From JBMNQS01 sp050944255 (GTDB lineage Bacteria > Bacillota > Clostridia > Christensenellales > Maliibacteriaceae): a DNA stretch of 64,000 nt. The translations under genes and the position numbers were made by a program. Below the pieces are notes generated by a model. That model was not told the origin of the DNA, ran no database searches, and worked only from the letters and a program-made list of their open reading frames with translations. Below, in pieces: positions 27,608 through 38,211 of this stretch (position 1 is the stretch's first letter; each line of letters opens with the position of its first letter). The stretch lies in NCBI GenBank assembly GCA_050944255.1, contig JBMNQS010000001.1:1-64000 (forward strand), written 5' to 3'.

Positions 27608-27631
27608 AAAAAGCGGCTCATGCCGCTTTTT
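27608..27631 (-). terminator. terminator of dnaG-rpoD operon
   Basis: AAAAAGCGGC / GCCGCTTTTT with a 4-nt loop; U-runs on both strands, so it can act in either direction. It lies 15 nt past the rpoD stop codon. Confidence 0.85.
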
Positions 27632-27645
27632 AAAGGTTCTGTCCT

Positions 27646-28794
27646 TTAGTCCAGGAAATCCTTCAGCTTCTTGGACCGGCTGGGATGGCGCAGCTTGCGA
27701 AGGGCCTTGGCCTCTATCTGGCGGATGCGTTCACGGGTCACGTTGAACTCGCGGCCCACCTCCTCCAGCGTCCTGGCGCGCCCGTCGTCCAGCCCGAAAC
27801 GAAGGCGCAATACCCGCTCCTCGCGGGGCGTCAGGGTGTCCAGCACATCCATCAACTGCTCTTTGAGCAGCATGAACGCCGCGGCTTCCGCCGGGGCCTG
27901 CGCGTCCTCATCGGGGATGAAGTCACCCAGATGGCTGTCCTCCTCCTCGCCGATGGGCGTCTCCAGGGAAACCGGTTCCTGGGCGATCTTGATGATCTCG
28001 CGGACCTTCTCCTCGGGCAGTCCCATTTCCTTGGCGATCTCGTCGGGCTGCGGATCGCGGCCGTACTCCTGCAGCAGCTGGCGCGAGACGCGGATCAGCT
28101 TGTTGATGGTCTCCACCATGTGTACCGGTATGCGTATGGTTCTCGCCTGGTCGGCGATGGCCCTTGTGATGGCCTGCCTGATCCACCAGGTGGCGTACGT
28201 GGAGAACTTATAGCCCTTGTGGTAATCAAACTTCTCAACGGCCTTGATCAGGCCCAGATTGCCCTCCTGGATCAGGTCCAGGAAAAGCATGCCGCGGCCC
28301 ACATAGCGCTTGGCAATGCTGACCACCAGGCGCAAATTGGCCTCGGCCAGCTGGCGCTTGGCGTCCGGATCGCCGGCCTCCATGCGTTTGGCAATTTCAA
28401 TCTCCTGCTCGGCGGTCAGAAGCGGCACCTTGCCGATCTCCTTGAGGTACATGCGCACATGGTCCTCTACGCTGATGCCGTCGGGGACACTCAGGTCAAT
28501 GGCCTGATCCTCCATATTCGCTTCCTCGGCGGCAAGTTCGGCCTCGTCCGGCTCCTCGTCGTCGGCCGCTTCCTGCAGCACTTCGACGCCCAGGGCCTCC
28601 AGAGACTCGTAAATCTTCTCCACCTGTTCAGGCTCCAGCTCCACGCCTTCCAGTGCGTCGATGATCTGCTGATACGTCAGCGACCCCTTGGCTTTGCCGG
28701 CATCCACCAGCTCTTTTATGCGGGTCACCTTGTCATCGCTCTGGGCGATCACATGCTCTTCCAACTGGACCTGAATCTGTTGCTGGTCGCTCAT
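27646..28794 (-). CDS. rpoD: housekeeping RNA polymerase sigma factor RpoD (sigma-A)
   Basis: 382-aa primary sigma factor. Short region 1.1 ([27 protein letters not shown]), acidic linker, region 1.2 [17 protein letters not shown], region 2 with [24 protein letters not shown] (-10 recognition), region 3, and region 4.2 helix-turn-helix [31 protein letters not shown] (-35 recognition). ATG at 28794 has AAAGGAGG upstream and overlaps the dnaG stop codon (ATGA), so translation is coupled. The upstream extension to 28956 is an artefact of the dnaG overlap. Confidence 0.97.
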   Translation of the reverse strand: MSDQQQIQVQLEEHVIAQSDDKVTRIKELVDAGKAKGSLTYQQIIDALEGVELEPEQVEKIYESLEALGVEVLQEAADDEEPDEAELAAEEANMEDQAIDLSVPDGISVEDHVRMYLKEIGKVPLLTAEQEIEIAKRMEAGDPDAKRQLAEANLRLVVSIAKRYVGRGMLFLDLIQEGNLGLIKAVEKFDYHKGYKFSTYATWWIRQAITRAIADQARTIRIPVHMVETINKLIRVSRQLLQEYGRDPQPDEIAKEMGLPEEKVREIIKIAQEPVSLETPIGEEEDSHLGDFIPDEDAQAPAEAAAFMLLKEQLMDVLDTLTPREERVLRLRFGLDDGRARTLEEVGREFNVTRERIRQIEAKALRKLRHPSRSKKLKDFLD

Positions 28795-30596
28795 CGTGTC
28801 CCCTCCTTTCCGGTTTGTCTCAGCGCGGCGGTTTCTTCCTGTATCTGCTGCATCAGTGCCTGCCGCTGCCGCTCGGATAGATCCGGGGCACTGAGCCTGT
28901 CCTTGAGTTCCTGCACAATTTGTTTGTGGTGCATTTGTCTCATGTATAAAACCCATTCCTCCAATGCTTGCTCTGTGGGTGAATCCTGCTGCTGATCCTG
29001 CGCGATAAAGCCGGTATCCTCCCTGGAAAACCCCTCCAGCGTCAACTGCGTCAGAAGGTCCGCCGCGGCAAGGTTTCTTTTTTCATCCGCCGCCGCGCGC
29101 ATCAAGGCGTACGCCCGCTTTGTCAGCGCCTGGGTGAACATGGCGTCCTCCAGCTTTAAAACGCATCGGCTTCTGGTAGGCTCCCCGGATCGCGCCAGGC
29201 CGCCGACGAGCTGCTTTTCAGCGCGGATACGCGGAGAATTACCAAAAACTTCTTCTTTATTATAACGTTTTTGTGCTCTTTTATACGGTGTCACAACCGC
29301 ATTTTGCCCGGCATGCCGGGCCACCTGCGCGCCCAGGGATTCCATGGAAAATCCCGTCTGCACCGCCAGTATTTTCAGGTAGACTTCCCGCTCCACCGGA
29401 TCGGGGAGTTTCGCCAAAATTTTCGCGCACGCAATGGCGTACTCGGTTCTGCCCTCCTGCGCCTCAAGATCATGCTTCTTCTTCTCCAGCATCATCTCAA
29501 ACTCGGGCAGCGGCATGGCGCTTTCAATGCGCTCCCTGATGGCCTGCGCGCCTTTTTTGCGGACGAAGTCGTCCGGGTCCATGCCGCCTTCCAGGCGCAG
29601 GACCTTCACGTTCAACCCCTCCGAAGTTAATATCTCCATGCCCCGGAGCGCCGCCTGCTGGCCCGCCATGTCGTCATCATATGCCAGAGTCACCCGGTCG
29701 CAGTACCGGCGGAGCATGCGCGCCTGCTCCCTGGTCATGGCGGTGCCCATGGTGGCCACCGCGCCGATAATGCCCGCCTGCTCCAGAGAGAGCATGTCCA
29801 TGTAGCCCTCAACGATAACGATCCGCTTCAAATCGCGGACGTGCTTGAGTCTGTGCAGGCCGTAGAGGGTTCTGCTCTTATCGAATATGGGGGTTTCCGG
29901 CGAGTTGAGATACTTGGGCTCGCCCTCGCCCATCACACGGCCGCCGAAGGCCACCACGTCCCCCTGCGCGGAAAAGATGGGAAACATCAGCCGGTTGCGG
30001 AAGCGGTCGTAAATCCTGCCCTTGGAAGAGGACAAGAGGCCCGCATCCATGGCGTCCTTTTCCGACACGCCGCTTTCCTTTAAATGATCGGCCAGAGCGT
30101 GCCAGCTATCCGGGGCGTATCCCAGGCCGAAGCGTTTGACGATGGCCTCGGAAATATCCCGGTTTTTGATGTAGGCCAGCGCGGCCTGCCCCTCATGGCC
30201 GAAGAGCCTGTCGCGAAAGTAGCGCGCGGCGATCCGCATGACGTTTTGAAGCCGCTGGCGCCCCTTGCGCTGGGCGTTGAGTTTGCCCGCGTCCTGCTGT
30301 TTGGGAAGCGGCAGGTTTACCTTTTCGGCAAGGTGCTCCACGGCGGAAACAAAGTCCAGCCGCTCGGTTTCCATTACGAAATTGTATACGTTGCCCGACG
30401 CTTTGCAGCCGAAACAATAGTACATCTGCTTGTCCGCGTCCACGCTGAAGCTCGGCGTCTTCTCGCTGTGGAACGGGCAGCATGCCCAGTATTTCCGGCC
30501 CTTTTGCTTCAGCGGCACCACCTGTGAAACGATCTCGACCAAATCACAATGCTGGCGCAAATCCTCCAGGAATGCCTGCGGGAAAAAACCTGCCAT
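28791..30596 (-). CDS. dnaG: DNA primase DnaG
   Basis: 601-aa primase that makes RNA primers for replication. CHC2 zinc finger at the N-terminus ([25 protein letters not shown]), catalytic core with TOPRIM motif [16 protein letters not shown] and [13 protein letters not shown], and a C-terminal helicase-binding region that is only loosely conserved. The start is ATG at 30596, directly after an in-frame GTG. The only ribosome-site-like sequence (AAAGG) is very close, so initiation is probably weak, as often for dnaG. Confidence 0.96.
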   Translation of the reverse strand: MAGFFPQAFLEDLRQHCDLVEIVSQVVPLKQKGRKYWACCPFHSEKTPSFSVDADKQMYYCFGCKASGNVYNFVMETERLDFVSAVEHLAEKVNLPLPKQQDAGKLNAQRKGRQRLQNVMRIAARYFRDRLFGHEGQAALAYIKNRDISEAIVKRFGLGYAPDSWHALADHLKESGVSEKDAMDAGLLSSSKGRIYDRFRNRLMFPIFSAQGDVVAFGGRVMGEGEPKYLNSPETPIFDKSRTLYGLHRLKHVRDLKRIVIVEGYMDMLSLEQAGIIGAVATMGTAMTREQARMLRRYCDRVTLAYDDDMAGQQAALRGMEILTSEGLNVKVLRLEGGMDPDDFVRKKGAQAIRERIESAMPLPEFEMMLEKKKHDLEAQEGRTEYAIACAKILAKLPDPVEREVYLKILAVQTGFSMESLGAQVARHAGQNAVVTPYKRAQKRYNKEEVFGNSPRIRAEKQLVGGLARSGEPTRSRCVLKLEDAMFTQALTKRAYALMRAAADEKRNLAAADLLTQLTLEGFSREDTGFIAQDQQQDSPTEQALEEWVLYMRQMHHKQIVQELKDRLSAPDLSERQRQALMQQIQEETAALRQTGKEGTR

Positions 30597-30767
30597 CACC
30601 TTTGCGCCGCCGTACTCTGGGCGGAAACTCCTTTCGTAAACCTTCTTTTATGTCATCATCCGGCAAATATCGCAACGCAAAATTTTGCGCGTGCTGGGTA
30701 TTCGACGAAAGGTGATGCAAACCCTTCTTTTTTCCCTTCCAAATTTTTCAGACATGCTTTTGCACCA

Positions 30768-31772
30768 TCAATTATATGGCGTTGGAACAAACTTGCGCGA
30801 AAAGCTCAAAAGGGCATAGCGGTCCGTCATTCCGGCCACATAGTCGGTAACCACCTGCTCGTCGCCCCACCGGGACCGAAGCGGCTGAAACTCCTTTGGC
30901 AACTCTGAAATATTGTCCAGGAAATACTCGTATAAATGGCAGACCACATGCCATATGCGGCGCTCCAGATCCCCGTCGATGCTGCGGTTGTAGACCCGCT
31001 CGAACATAAAGTCGCGCAGACGGTCCATGGCGCCGGCCACCGGCTCGCTCATGGATATGATGTCCTTATCGAAGCTGGCCTGGACGCAGTTGACGATCAT
31101 CGTCTCAATCCGCTCGCCGTGGGTATGGCCCAGAATCTCGATGCAGTCTGCGGGAAGCTCGTCGAACTTTAAAAGCCCGCCCCGCAGGGCGTCGTCAATA
31201 TCGTGATTGATGTAGGCAATCCGATCCGCCAGGCGCACCACCTGCCCCTCCAGCGTGCAGGGCAGCTGCTTGCCCGTATGGCACCGGATGCCGTCGCGCA
31301 CCTCATAGGTCAGGTTCAGACCCTTGGCGTCGTTTTCAAGCACCTCCACCACGCGCAGGCTCTGTTCGTTGTGACGGAACCCGTGAGCGGATACGCTGGC
31401 AAGCGCCCGCTCTCCCGAATGCCCAAAAGGCGTATGCCCCAGATCATGGCCCATGGCAATGGCCTCGGTCAGGTCCTCGTTGAGCCGCAGCGCCCGGGCA
31501 ATGGTCCTGGCCACCTGCCCCACCTCCAGCGTATGGGTCATCCGCGTACGGAAGTGATCGCCGTCGGGCGTCAGAAACATCTGCGTCTTGTGCTTCAAGC
31601 GCCGGAAGCTCTTGCAGTGGATGATCCTGTCCCTGTCGCGCTGGAACTGCGTACGGATAGCGCAGGGCTCAAGGGAATGCTCCCGTCCCTTCGTATGGGC
31701 GCTCCTGGCCGCCAATTTCGATAAGTTCCGCTCTTCAAGTTCTTCCGTATACTTTCTGAAACGATCGTCCAC
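30768..31772 (-). CDS. dgt: deoxyguanosinetriphosphate triphosphohydrolase-like protein
   Basis: 334-aa HD-domain dNTPase. Motifs: RDRIIHCKSFRRLKHKTQMF, THTLEVGQVARTIARAL, metal-binding HD in AMGHDLGHTPFGHSGE, RLADRIAYINHDIDDA. The protein should hydrolyse dNTPs to nucleosides and triphosphate. GTG at 31772 is chosen because GGGGAG lies 8 nt upstream; the GTG three codons earlier overlaps that site. It lies upstream of dnaG on the same strand, with a 171-nt gap. Confidence 0.92.
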   Translation of the reverse strand: MDDRFRKYTEELEERNLSKLAARSAHTKGREHSLEPCAIRTQFQRDRDRIIHCKSFRRLKHKTQMFLTPDGDHFRTRMTHTLEVGQVARTIARALRLNEDLTEAIAMGHDLGHTPFGHSGERALASVSAHGFRHNEQSLRVVEVLENDAKGLNLTYEVRDGIRCHTGKQLPCTLEGQVVRLADRIAYINHDIDDALRGGLLKFDELPADCIEILGHTHGERIETMIVNCVQASFDKDIISMSEPVAGAMDRLRDFMFERVYNRSIDGDLERRIWHVVCHLYEYFLDNISELPKEFQPLRSRWGDEQVVTDYVAGMTDRYALLSFSRKFVPTPYN

Positions 31773-31877
31773 AAGGATCACTCCCCTCGGGCGGACAAAA
31801 AAGAAAAAACTCTATTCCTACCTTCCTACCTTATTTTATATACCACAGGAAAAAAGAAATCCCTTTATTTCCGAGCA

Positions 31878-31902
31878 ATAAAAAACCGCAGCAGCGCTGC
31901 GG
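31878..31902 (-). terminator. terminator of the secreted orphan gene at 32140
   Basis: CCGCAGC / GCTGCGG stem with a 3-nt loop, followed on the minus strand by TTTTTTATT. The gap 31773-32139 otherwise shows no gene. Confidence 0.7.
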
Positions 31903-32139
31903 CGCTTGACTCATTTTAAACTGTAACAGTCCCTGTCCGGCAGTCGTCCTGATGCTGCGCGCAGCATTTAGCTCGGCTGCACTTTGCCTGAAATAAACAT
32001 TCAAAGCAGCTTATTCCCGTTCAGCGGAACAGTATTAAAACCAGATCCATCAGGCGGTCAAAGGTTCCTTTTGACTTTTTAATGCTTGGCGGTGCCATTT
32101 TCTGATCAAGTATTAGATAAGCGATCCATGTACGCTATC

Positions 32140-32724
32140 CTATGGCTCAATATCACCGCGATAAGAAAACTCGGGAGCGTCCGCGAAGCCTGTTTCATTC
32201 ATCTCCAAGTGCTGCTCGGCGTTTTTTACCACAATGTTTATCGTTCCAATGATATAACCGGACTCAGGCTCCGCCATGTCCTCATCATCTTGTTGATCCG
32301 CATGATGAGCCGGTGCGATCCATGCCGCTTCCGCAGCGGCATTTATGTCCATTATGCCGTTTGTTCCCGTTTTCTGCTCGTTCTGTTTCATCCAGGGCCG
32401 GTACAGATACACATCCATATAGCGCAAATAAGCCATGCCGCCCATATCCAGCATGAGCACTTGCTGCCGTATCATTTTATCTGCATCCTTCGACAGAAGG
32501 ACTCTTTTTGCGCCCTGGTCCAACGCAACATCGTGATACTCACCATACGTATATACTTTGCCGCCAAACTTGTCCAGCGCTTTGTTCGGCTGCCCGTCCA
32601 CCCTGGACTCCAGGCCATGATCATAGCCGCCCGGCCGCTTCGGCGCAACATCATCTTCCAACGCAGCGTTGCAGGTTAAAAACAAAAGTATAACGAACTG
32701 TAAGAAACAAACGAGCCTTTTCAT
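32140..32724 (-). CDS. secreted protein of unknown function
   Basis: Not recognised. 194 aa with a clear export signal (MKRLVCFLQFVILLFLTCNAALEDD); the Cys before NA could be a poor lipobox, but ordinary Sec cleavage after NA fits better. The mature part is polar, with GGKVYTYGEYHDVAL, a KMIRQQVLMLDMGGMAYLRYMDVYLYRPW stretch, and an acidic segment DQQDDEDMAEPESG. No catalytic motif seen. ATG at 32724 has AGGAGA upstream. It lies in DNA clearly richer in AT than its surroundings and is followed by its own terminator, so it looks like an acquired single gene. Confidence 0.7.
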   Translation of the reverse strand: MKRLVCFLQFVILLFLTCNAALEDDVAPKRPGGYDHGLESRVDGQPNKALDKFGGKVYTYGEYHDVALDQGAKRVLLSKDADKMIRQQVLMLDMGGMAYLRYMDVYLYRPWMKQNEQKTGTNGIMDINAAAEAAWIAPAHHADQQDDEDMAEPESGYIIGTINIVVKNAEQHLEMNETGFADAPEFSYRGDIEP

Positions 32725-33607
32725 AGTGATCTTTCTCCTAATAAAGGATAAAGGGGAATCAGAACAGAGGAAAACAACGCTATTTACCTTGCAAACATCA
32801 CCTCGTATTATTTGGTTTTACTGTGTCTATTAAACGTTAAATAAAATTTTTAAGATATTGGGTTTAAAATGTCAATGATGCTTTGTTCCCACCTTACTAT
32901 AATTTGAAAAGCAACAGCAGCAAAAATGCAGTATATAGAGCTGCTTATGAGCCGGAGCGCAAAAACGCATGCGCTTTCTTTCGTAGATAAGATCCGCCCT
33001 GATGTTTCACCGCCTTTTCCATGGTTGAAAAATTGTGCAACTAGCGATGACCATGCTGCGACGAACCCTGTCAAATTACTTTTAAGTTAAATTTAAAATG
33101 GCTCCCGTGGACATTATGCTATGCCGCTTTTCCCAGTAAACTTCAAAGAGAATGTCAGAATATGCCGTTGTGATCTCAACACGATAGTACTTAAGCCTCA
33201 AGTTTCATATTTCATTTTTGTAACCGTTCGTTTTGTCTTGCGGGCCTTAAATGAACATGCTGATTTTTATTTGTTAAAGCTGTCAGCACCATTATACTAA
33301 ACATTTAAAGCGTCATCAAGAAATTTTCTCCCCACTTCAAACTGAAATCATTATAAGGTTATTGTCGACTTTTATGATCGGATAAAACAACAACATGAAA
33401 ATCATCATCCCTTTGACTATAAAACAGATACTGAAGGAACAAAACAACGTTTGGGTTAGCATCAACTCCATTCATTTGACCGGATACATTTTATTGAGAT
33501 GAGTTCGGTTATTAAGATAAAAATGCATCCTAGTATTTATTTACATCATACTATATCAGGCAAAAACTGGGAATACCTTTTTAAAAGTTTTCATAAATTT
33601 TCATAAA
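32725..33607. other. AT-rich stretch without recognisable genes
   Basis: About 880 nt, strongly AT-rich. Possible frames (a 74-codon minus-strand frame at 32850-33074; a 35-codon plus-strand frame near 33394) have no ribosome sites or family resemblance. Probably degraded foreign DNA. Confidence 0.6.
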
Positions 33608-33609
33608 AT

Positions 33610-33636
33610 AAACCCCCGGCGGGCTGCCGGGGGTTT
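33610..33636 (-). terminator. terminator of the lipoprotein gene
   Basis: AACCCCCGGC / GCCGGGGGTT hairpin, followed on the minus strand by TATTTTATG. Confidence 0.7.
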
Positions 33637-33667
33637 GCAGGTAAGTGGTGTGTCTCCTTTTTAATGG

Positions 33668-34282
33668 TCAGCTTTCGCCTAAAACCACCTTATACGGACG
33701 GCAAACGAAACGCACGGCGTCCGTATCCACCACCTTTTCCCTGAAGTCTCTGATGACATCCAGATTCAGCGTTTCGAGTTCCACCAAAATGCAATTGTCG
33801 TTTTTCAGCGTGCTGAATCCAAACGGTACACCAAGCTGATACCCGTTTTCGCTGATCTGCCTGCTGATGTCGGAAAGCTCTTCCTGCGTATACTCTCTCT
33901 TGCGCCGCACCAGTATGCCGTCCCACCGGGCCATCTCCTTGAGTTCCTCAACGTTCTCCTGGGAATCATCATACACGAGGATCACCAGGCGGCCGTCTAT
34001 ATTGGGGTAGGCGCTGTGGTAATATTCCGGATGGTACAGCGGCTGATAACTCACGTACCGTTCAGCCGCCCAGGCCAGGTATTTTTCCCGGTAGTTCTCC
34101 CAGCCCTCTTCATAGGAAAAGGTCAGCATCAGCCGGTGGAACGCGATGCGCGACAGCTCGTACCGCTGGAAATCCGTCATCTCCGGATCGAAGGCCACGT
34201 CTTTGGGCGGCTCTTCCGGCGCGCAGGAAGCCGGCAGGAACAACAGAACGCATATACAGGCCAGACACAGCATTTTTTTCAT
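33668..34282 (-). CDS. lipoprotein of unknown function
   Basis: 204 aa. Lipoprotein signal MKKMLCLACICVLLFLPASCAPEE with lipobox PASC. The mature part is rich in aromatic and charged residues (YEEGWENYREKYLAWAAERYVSYQPLYHPEYYHSAYPN), followed by a Rossmann-like strand GRLVILVYDDSQENVEELKEMARWDGILVRR. No enzyme motif. ATG at 34282 has AAAGGGTG upstream. It stands alone between two terminators, so it is a single-gene unit. Confidence 0.75.
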   Translation of the reverse strand: MKKMLCLACICVLLFLPASCAPEEPPKDVAFDPEMTDFQRYELSRIAFHRLMLTFSYEEGWENYREKYLAWAAERYVSYQPLYHPEYYHSAYPNIDGRLVILVYDDSQENVEELKEMARWDGILVRRKREYTQEELSDISRQISENGYQLGVPFGFSTLKNDNCILVELETLNLDVIRDFREKVVDTDAVRFVCRPYKVVLGES

Positions 34283-34423
34283 ATCATCACCCTTTCATAT
34301 GACCGGGATTACCGTTTGCCAGACTGCGGGTATTTCATTTAAATGCGATCCGGCGGCTTCAGTCTTAGTTATATTCATCGTACCACATGGAATAAAAGTA
34401 AAACAACCGTTTAGAACATAAGA

Positions 34424-34450
34424 ACACCCCCGGCAAAATGCCGGGGGTGT
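34424..34450 (-). terminator. terminator of ppdK
   Basis: ACACCCCCGGC / GCCGGGGGTGT, 11-bp stem with a 5-nt loop. The following U-run on the minus strand is poor (TTCTTATGTT). Confidence 0.65.
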
Positions 34451-34472
34451 GGATTATTTGGGGAAAGTCAGT

Positions 34473-37100
34473 TTATTTCTTCTCGGCGATCTTGGCCTGC
34501 GCCGCGGACAGGCGCGCGATGGGCACGCGGAAGGGCGAGCAGGAAACGTAGTCAAGACCCAGCTCATGGCAGAACTTCACCGAGGAAGGGTCTCCGCCGT
34601 GCTCACCGCAGATGCCCAGTTTGATGTCCGGACGGCTCTGGCGGCCAAGTTCCACGGAAATCTTCATCAGTTTGCCAACGCCGATCTGGTCGACACGGGC
34701 GAAGGGGTCCTGTTCGAAGATCTTCTTGGCGTAGTAGTCGTCCAGGAACTTGCCGGCGTCGTCGCGGGAGAAACCGAATGTCATCTGCGTCAGGTCGTTG
34801 GTGCCGAAGGAGAAGAACTCCGCCTCGGTGGCGATCTCGTCGGAGGTCAGCGCGGCCCTGGGGATCTCAATCATGGTGCCCACGTGATACACAAGCCTTA
34901 CGCCGGCCTTTTCCATGGCGGCCTCGCAGGCTTTAACTACCACATCCTTGACGTATTTCAGCTCTTTGACTTCGCCCACCAGCGGGATCATGATCTCGGG
35001 GATCACGTCAAAGCCCTCTTCCTGCTTGACTTCGATGGCCGCTTCGATGATGGCGGTGGCCTGCATCTCGGCGATTTCGGGATACGTTACGGCCAGACGG
35101 CAGCCGCGGTGACCCATCATAGGGTTGAACTCGTGCAGGCTGTCGATCTTTTCCTGGAGTTTGACAGCGTCAATGCCCATCACTTTGGCCAGGGCTTCCA
35201 CTTCGCTTGCCTCATGGGGCAGGAACTCATGCAGCGGCGGGTCCAGCAGGCGGATGGTAACCGGGCGGTTTTCCATGACCTTGTAGATGCCCTTGAAGTC
35301 GCCCTTCTGAATGGGCAGCAGCTTGGCCAGAGCGGCCTTGCGCTGCTCGGCGGTATCCGACACGATCATCTCGCGCATGGCCATGATGCGGTCGGCTTCA
35401 AAGAACATGTGCTCCGTGCGGCAAAGGCCGATGCCTTCGGCGCCGAATTCCACGGCCTGCGCGGCGTCTGCGGGGGTGTCGGCGTTGGTGCGCACCTTCA
35501 GCGTGCGGATCTCGTCGGCCCAGCCCATCAGCGTGGAGAAATCGCCGCTGACGGTGGCTTCCATGGTATCGATCTTTTCACCGTAGACCTTACCGGCGGA
35601 ACCGTCAAGGGAAATGAATTCGCCTTCGACAATTTTTTTGCCGCCGGCCAGGAAATACTTGTCGTCCTCATAGATGCGGACCTCGCCGCAGCCGGCGACG
35701 CAACAGGTGCCGATGCCGCGGGCAACCACGGCGGCGTGGCTGGTCATGCCGCCGCGAGCGGTCAAAATACCCTCGGCAGCGTACATGCCCTCGATGTCCT
35801 CGGGGGACGTCTCCATACGGACCAGAATGACTTTCTGACCATTTTTGCTGGCTTCAAACGCGGCTTCGGCCGTGAAGTATACCTGGCCGCAGGCAGCGCC
35901 GGGAGAGGCGGGAAGGCCCGTGGCAATGGGCGTAGCGGCTTTCAGTGCGGCCGTGTCGAACTGAGGGTGCAACAGCGTGTCCAGAATGCGGGGATCCACC
36001 TGCATCACGGCCTCTTCCTGAGAGATCAGGCCCTCGTTCACAAGATCCACGGCCACCTTGATGGCGGCGGCGGAAGTACGCTTGCCACTTCTGGTCTGCA
36101 GCATGTAGAGCGTGCCCTTCTCGATGGTGAACTCCATATCCTGCATATCGCGGTAGTGCTGCTCCAGGCGGTTGGCGATTTCGGCGAACTGCCTGTATAC
36201 CTCGGGATTGGTCTGTTCAAGGGCGCTTAAGGGCTGCGGGGTGCGGATGCCTGCCACAACGTCCTCGCCCTGGGCGTTCATCAAAAACTCGCCGTAGAGT
36301 TTCTTCTCGCCGGTGGAGGGATTGCGGGTAAAGGCAACGCCTGTGCCCGAATCGTCGCCCATGTTGCCAAAGACCATGGCCTGTACGTTGACGGCCGTTC
36401 CCCAGTCGCCGGGGATGTCGTTCATGCGGCGGTACACGATGGCGCGGGGGTTGTCCCAGGAGCGGAAAACGGCCTGTACCGATTCGTAAAGCTGCTCTTT
36501 GGGATCCTGCGGGAATTCCACGCCCTTTTCTTTAAGATAATGGGCCTTGTAGCGTTTAACGACCTCTTTCATATCCTCCGCGTCAAGCTCGGTATCAAGG
36601 CTCACGCCCTTTTCTTCCTTCACGGCGTCGAGGATATTGTCAAAGCCCTTCTTTTCAACCTCCATGACCACGTCGGAGAACATCTGGATGAAACGGCGAT
36701 AGCTGTCGTAGGCAAAGCGCTCGTTGCCGGTCAGCCGGGCAAGGCTCTCCACGGTGATGTCGTTGAGGCCCAGGTTCAAGATGGTGTCCATCATGCCGGG
36801 CATGGACGCGCGGGCGCCGCTGCGGACCGAAACCAGGAAGGGATTTTCCGGATCGCCGAATTTCTTGCCGTTGATCTCTTCGGATTTGGCAAGGGCTTCA
36901 TCGATCTGCTCCGCGATATCCGCAGCGATGACTTTGCCGTCCTCATAGTAACGGGTACAGGCTTCTGTCGATACAGTAAAGCCCTGGGGTACGGGGAGGC
37001 CAAGACCTGTCATCTCCGCCAGGTTGGCGCCTTTGCCGCCCAGGAGATCGCGCATGGAAGCGTTACCTTCGCTGAACATATACACGTACTTTTTTGCCAT
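34473..37100 (-). CDS. ppdK: pyruvate, phosphate dikinase
   Basis: 875-aa enzyme interconverting pyruvate + ATP + Pi with phosphoenolpyruvate + AMP + PPi, used by many anaerobes in a PPi-linked glycolysis. N-terminal ATP-grasp part (LLGGKGANLAEMTGLGLPVPQGFTVST), swivelling domain with catalytic His in GGMTSHAAVVARGIGTCCVAG (about residue 450), and PEP/pyruvate TIM barrel ending with the catalytic Cys in GICGEHGGDP. ATG at 37100 has GGAGGA upstream. Monocistronic with a strong promoter at 37231 and a leader of about 124 nt. The regulatory kinase/phosphatase is not in the window. Confidence 0.97.
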   Translation of the reverse strand: MAKKYVYMFSEGNASMRDLLGGKGANLAEMTGLGLPVPQGFTVSTEACTRYYEDGKVIAADIAEQIDEALAKSEEINGKKFGDPENPFLVSVRSGARASMPGMMDTILNLGLNDITVESLARLTGNERFAYDSYRRFIQMFSDVVMEVEKKGFDNILDAVKEEKGVSLDTELDAEDMKEVVKRYKAHYLKEKGVEFPQDPKEQLYESVQAVFRSWDNPRAIVYRRMNDIPGDWGTAVNVQAMVFGNMGDDSGTGVAFTRNPSTGEKKLYGEFLMNAQGEDVVAGIRTPQPLSALEQTNPEVYRQFAEIANRLEQHYRDMQDMEFTIEKGTLYMLQTRSGKRTSAAAIKVAVDLVNEGLISQEEAVMQVDPRILDTLLHPQFDTAALKAATPIATGLPASPGAACGQVYFTAEAAFEASKNGQKVILVRMETSPEDIEGMYAAEGILTARGGMTSHAAVVARGIGTCCVAGCGEVRIYEDDKYFLAGGKKIVEGEFISLDGSAGKVYGEKIDTMEATVSGDFSTLMGWADEIRTLKVRTNADTPADAAQAVEFGAEGIGLCRTEHMFFEADRIMAMREMIVSDTAEQRKAALAKLLPIQKGDFKGIYKVMENRPVTIRLLDPPLHEFLPHEASEVEALAKVMGIDAVKLQEKIDSLHEFNPMMGHRGCRLAVTYPEIAEMQATAIIEAAIEVKQEEGFDVIPEIMIPLVGEVKELKYVKDVVVKACEAAMEKAGVRLVYHVGTMIEIPRAALTSDEIATEAEFFSFGTNDLTQMTFGFSRDDAGKFLDDYYAKKIFEQDPFARVDQIGVGKLMKISVELGRQSRPDIKLGICGEHGGDPSSVKFCHELGLDYVSCSPFRVPIARLSAAQAKIAEKK

Positions 37101-37230
37101 GGTTGTTCCTCCAAAATTATATGATATTGTGGATTTAAGGAGATATGAAACGGCTTGTCTCAAGATCAGTTCTCCCATAAGCTAAAGGAAAATATAGATC
37201 CAAGGCCTGGAAAGCCCAGACCGCCTCATT

Positions 37231-37259
37231 ATTATAGGCTATTGTTGTACCAAATACAA
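37231..37259 (-). promoter_or_regulatory. sigma-A promoter of ppdK
   Basis: -35 TTGTAT (37254-37259), 17-nt spacer, -10 TATAAT (37231-37236) on the minus strand. The stretch from here to the recO stop at 37407 shows no gene. Confidence 0.65.
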
Positions 37260-37406
37260 GAAAAAATCCCTCTTTTGCTCAAAAAAATAGAATTTTTGCA
37301 GCAAATGCTGCACTTTGGCGAAGTGGACAGCCGCCGCCAGCATCGGGCGGCCTGTTCTTTTGAATTCCGGCAGGCGAAACCGGTGATTTTTCGGCCGCTC
37401 CGGCCT

Positions 37407-38165
37407 TTAACCGTTTATCTGATGGAATATCTCCAGCAGCCGGCTGGACTTGAAGCGTTTTTCCATGCGCCAGTGAACAAAGCCCGGGATGGCGGCAAAC
37501 CACTGCTGCCGGATAGCCGGCGTCAGGCGCAGGCCGGCCATCTTGTTCATGGGCGCCTCCAGCACCAGGCGCATCATGCTTGCGGCGCCGGCGGAAAGAT
37601 CCGTGGCCTGGCGGTCTTCGTCCGCATGGTTCCCGCACAGTACGCCTCCCAGCCGCGCGCTGAACTTCGCCGCGCCCGAAACCTCTTTCCCGCAGACGCT
37701 GCACGCGGTAAGCTGCGGCATGAATCCCAATTCGTCCATCATCTTGAGCATCGTGGCCATGCCGATGTCCTGCGGCGGCACCTCCTTGTTGTAGCACATC
37801 TGCGTCAGCGCGTGCAGGAGCAGCGCAAAAAGCCCCGGCGCGGGCTCCTCCCTCTGCACGGCCTCCCGGCAGATGCCGCACAGAAAAGCCGCGTAGGAAA
37901 AGGCGTCCAGGTCCGTGGCCAGATCAAAGAAACTGTCGCAGAGCTCAAACTGGATCAGCGTGTACTTGCCCGCGCCAAGCCGGTGCAGCATAAACTGCCC
38001 ATAGCAAAAAAGCTGACCGGCGGCGCGCAGTTTGCTCTTGGGCCGCCGGATAAAGCGGATCCCCGCGTCCACGCACCCCACATCAGGCGAAAAGATGGTG
38101 ATCATGCGGTCCGACTCGCCGTAATTGGCCGTATGCACCACAATGCCCGTTACCTTGTCCGCCAA
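37407..38165 (-). CDS. recO: DNA repair protein RecO
   Basis: 252-aa protein of the RecFOR pathway that loads RecA. N-terminal OB fold (GIVVHTANYGESDRMITIFSPDVGCV, then IRFIRRPKSKLRAAGQLF), helical C-terminal part with the Cys4 zinc site CSVCGKEVSGAAKF...VLCGNH. The start is TTG at 38165 with GGGAG about 6 nt upstream. It follows era and the small yqzL gene, the Bacillus-type order. Confidence 0.92.
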   Translation of the reverse strand: MADKVTGIVVHTANYGESDRMITIFSPDVGCVDAGIRFIRRPKSKLRAAGQLFCYGQFMLHRLGAGKYTLIQFELCDSFFDLATDLDAFSYAAFLCGICREAVQREEPAPGLFALLLHALTQMCYNKEVPPQDIGMATMLKMMDELGFMPQLTACSVCGKEVSGAAKFSARLGGVLCGNHADEDRQATDLSAGAASMMRLVLEAPMNKMAGLRLTPAIRQQWFAAIPGFVHWRMEKRFKSSRLLEIFHQING

Positions 38166-38211
38166 AGCACGCTCCCTTCGCCGCGGCCGTTTCCGATACG
38201 CAGCGGCGCAT

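Noticed and set aside
33394..33501. 35-codon frame MKIIIPLTIKQILKEQ... in the AT-rich island
   Set aside because: No ribosome site, no family, and in strongly AT-rich DNA such a frame is expected by chance.
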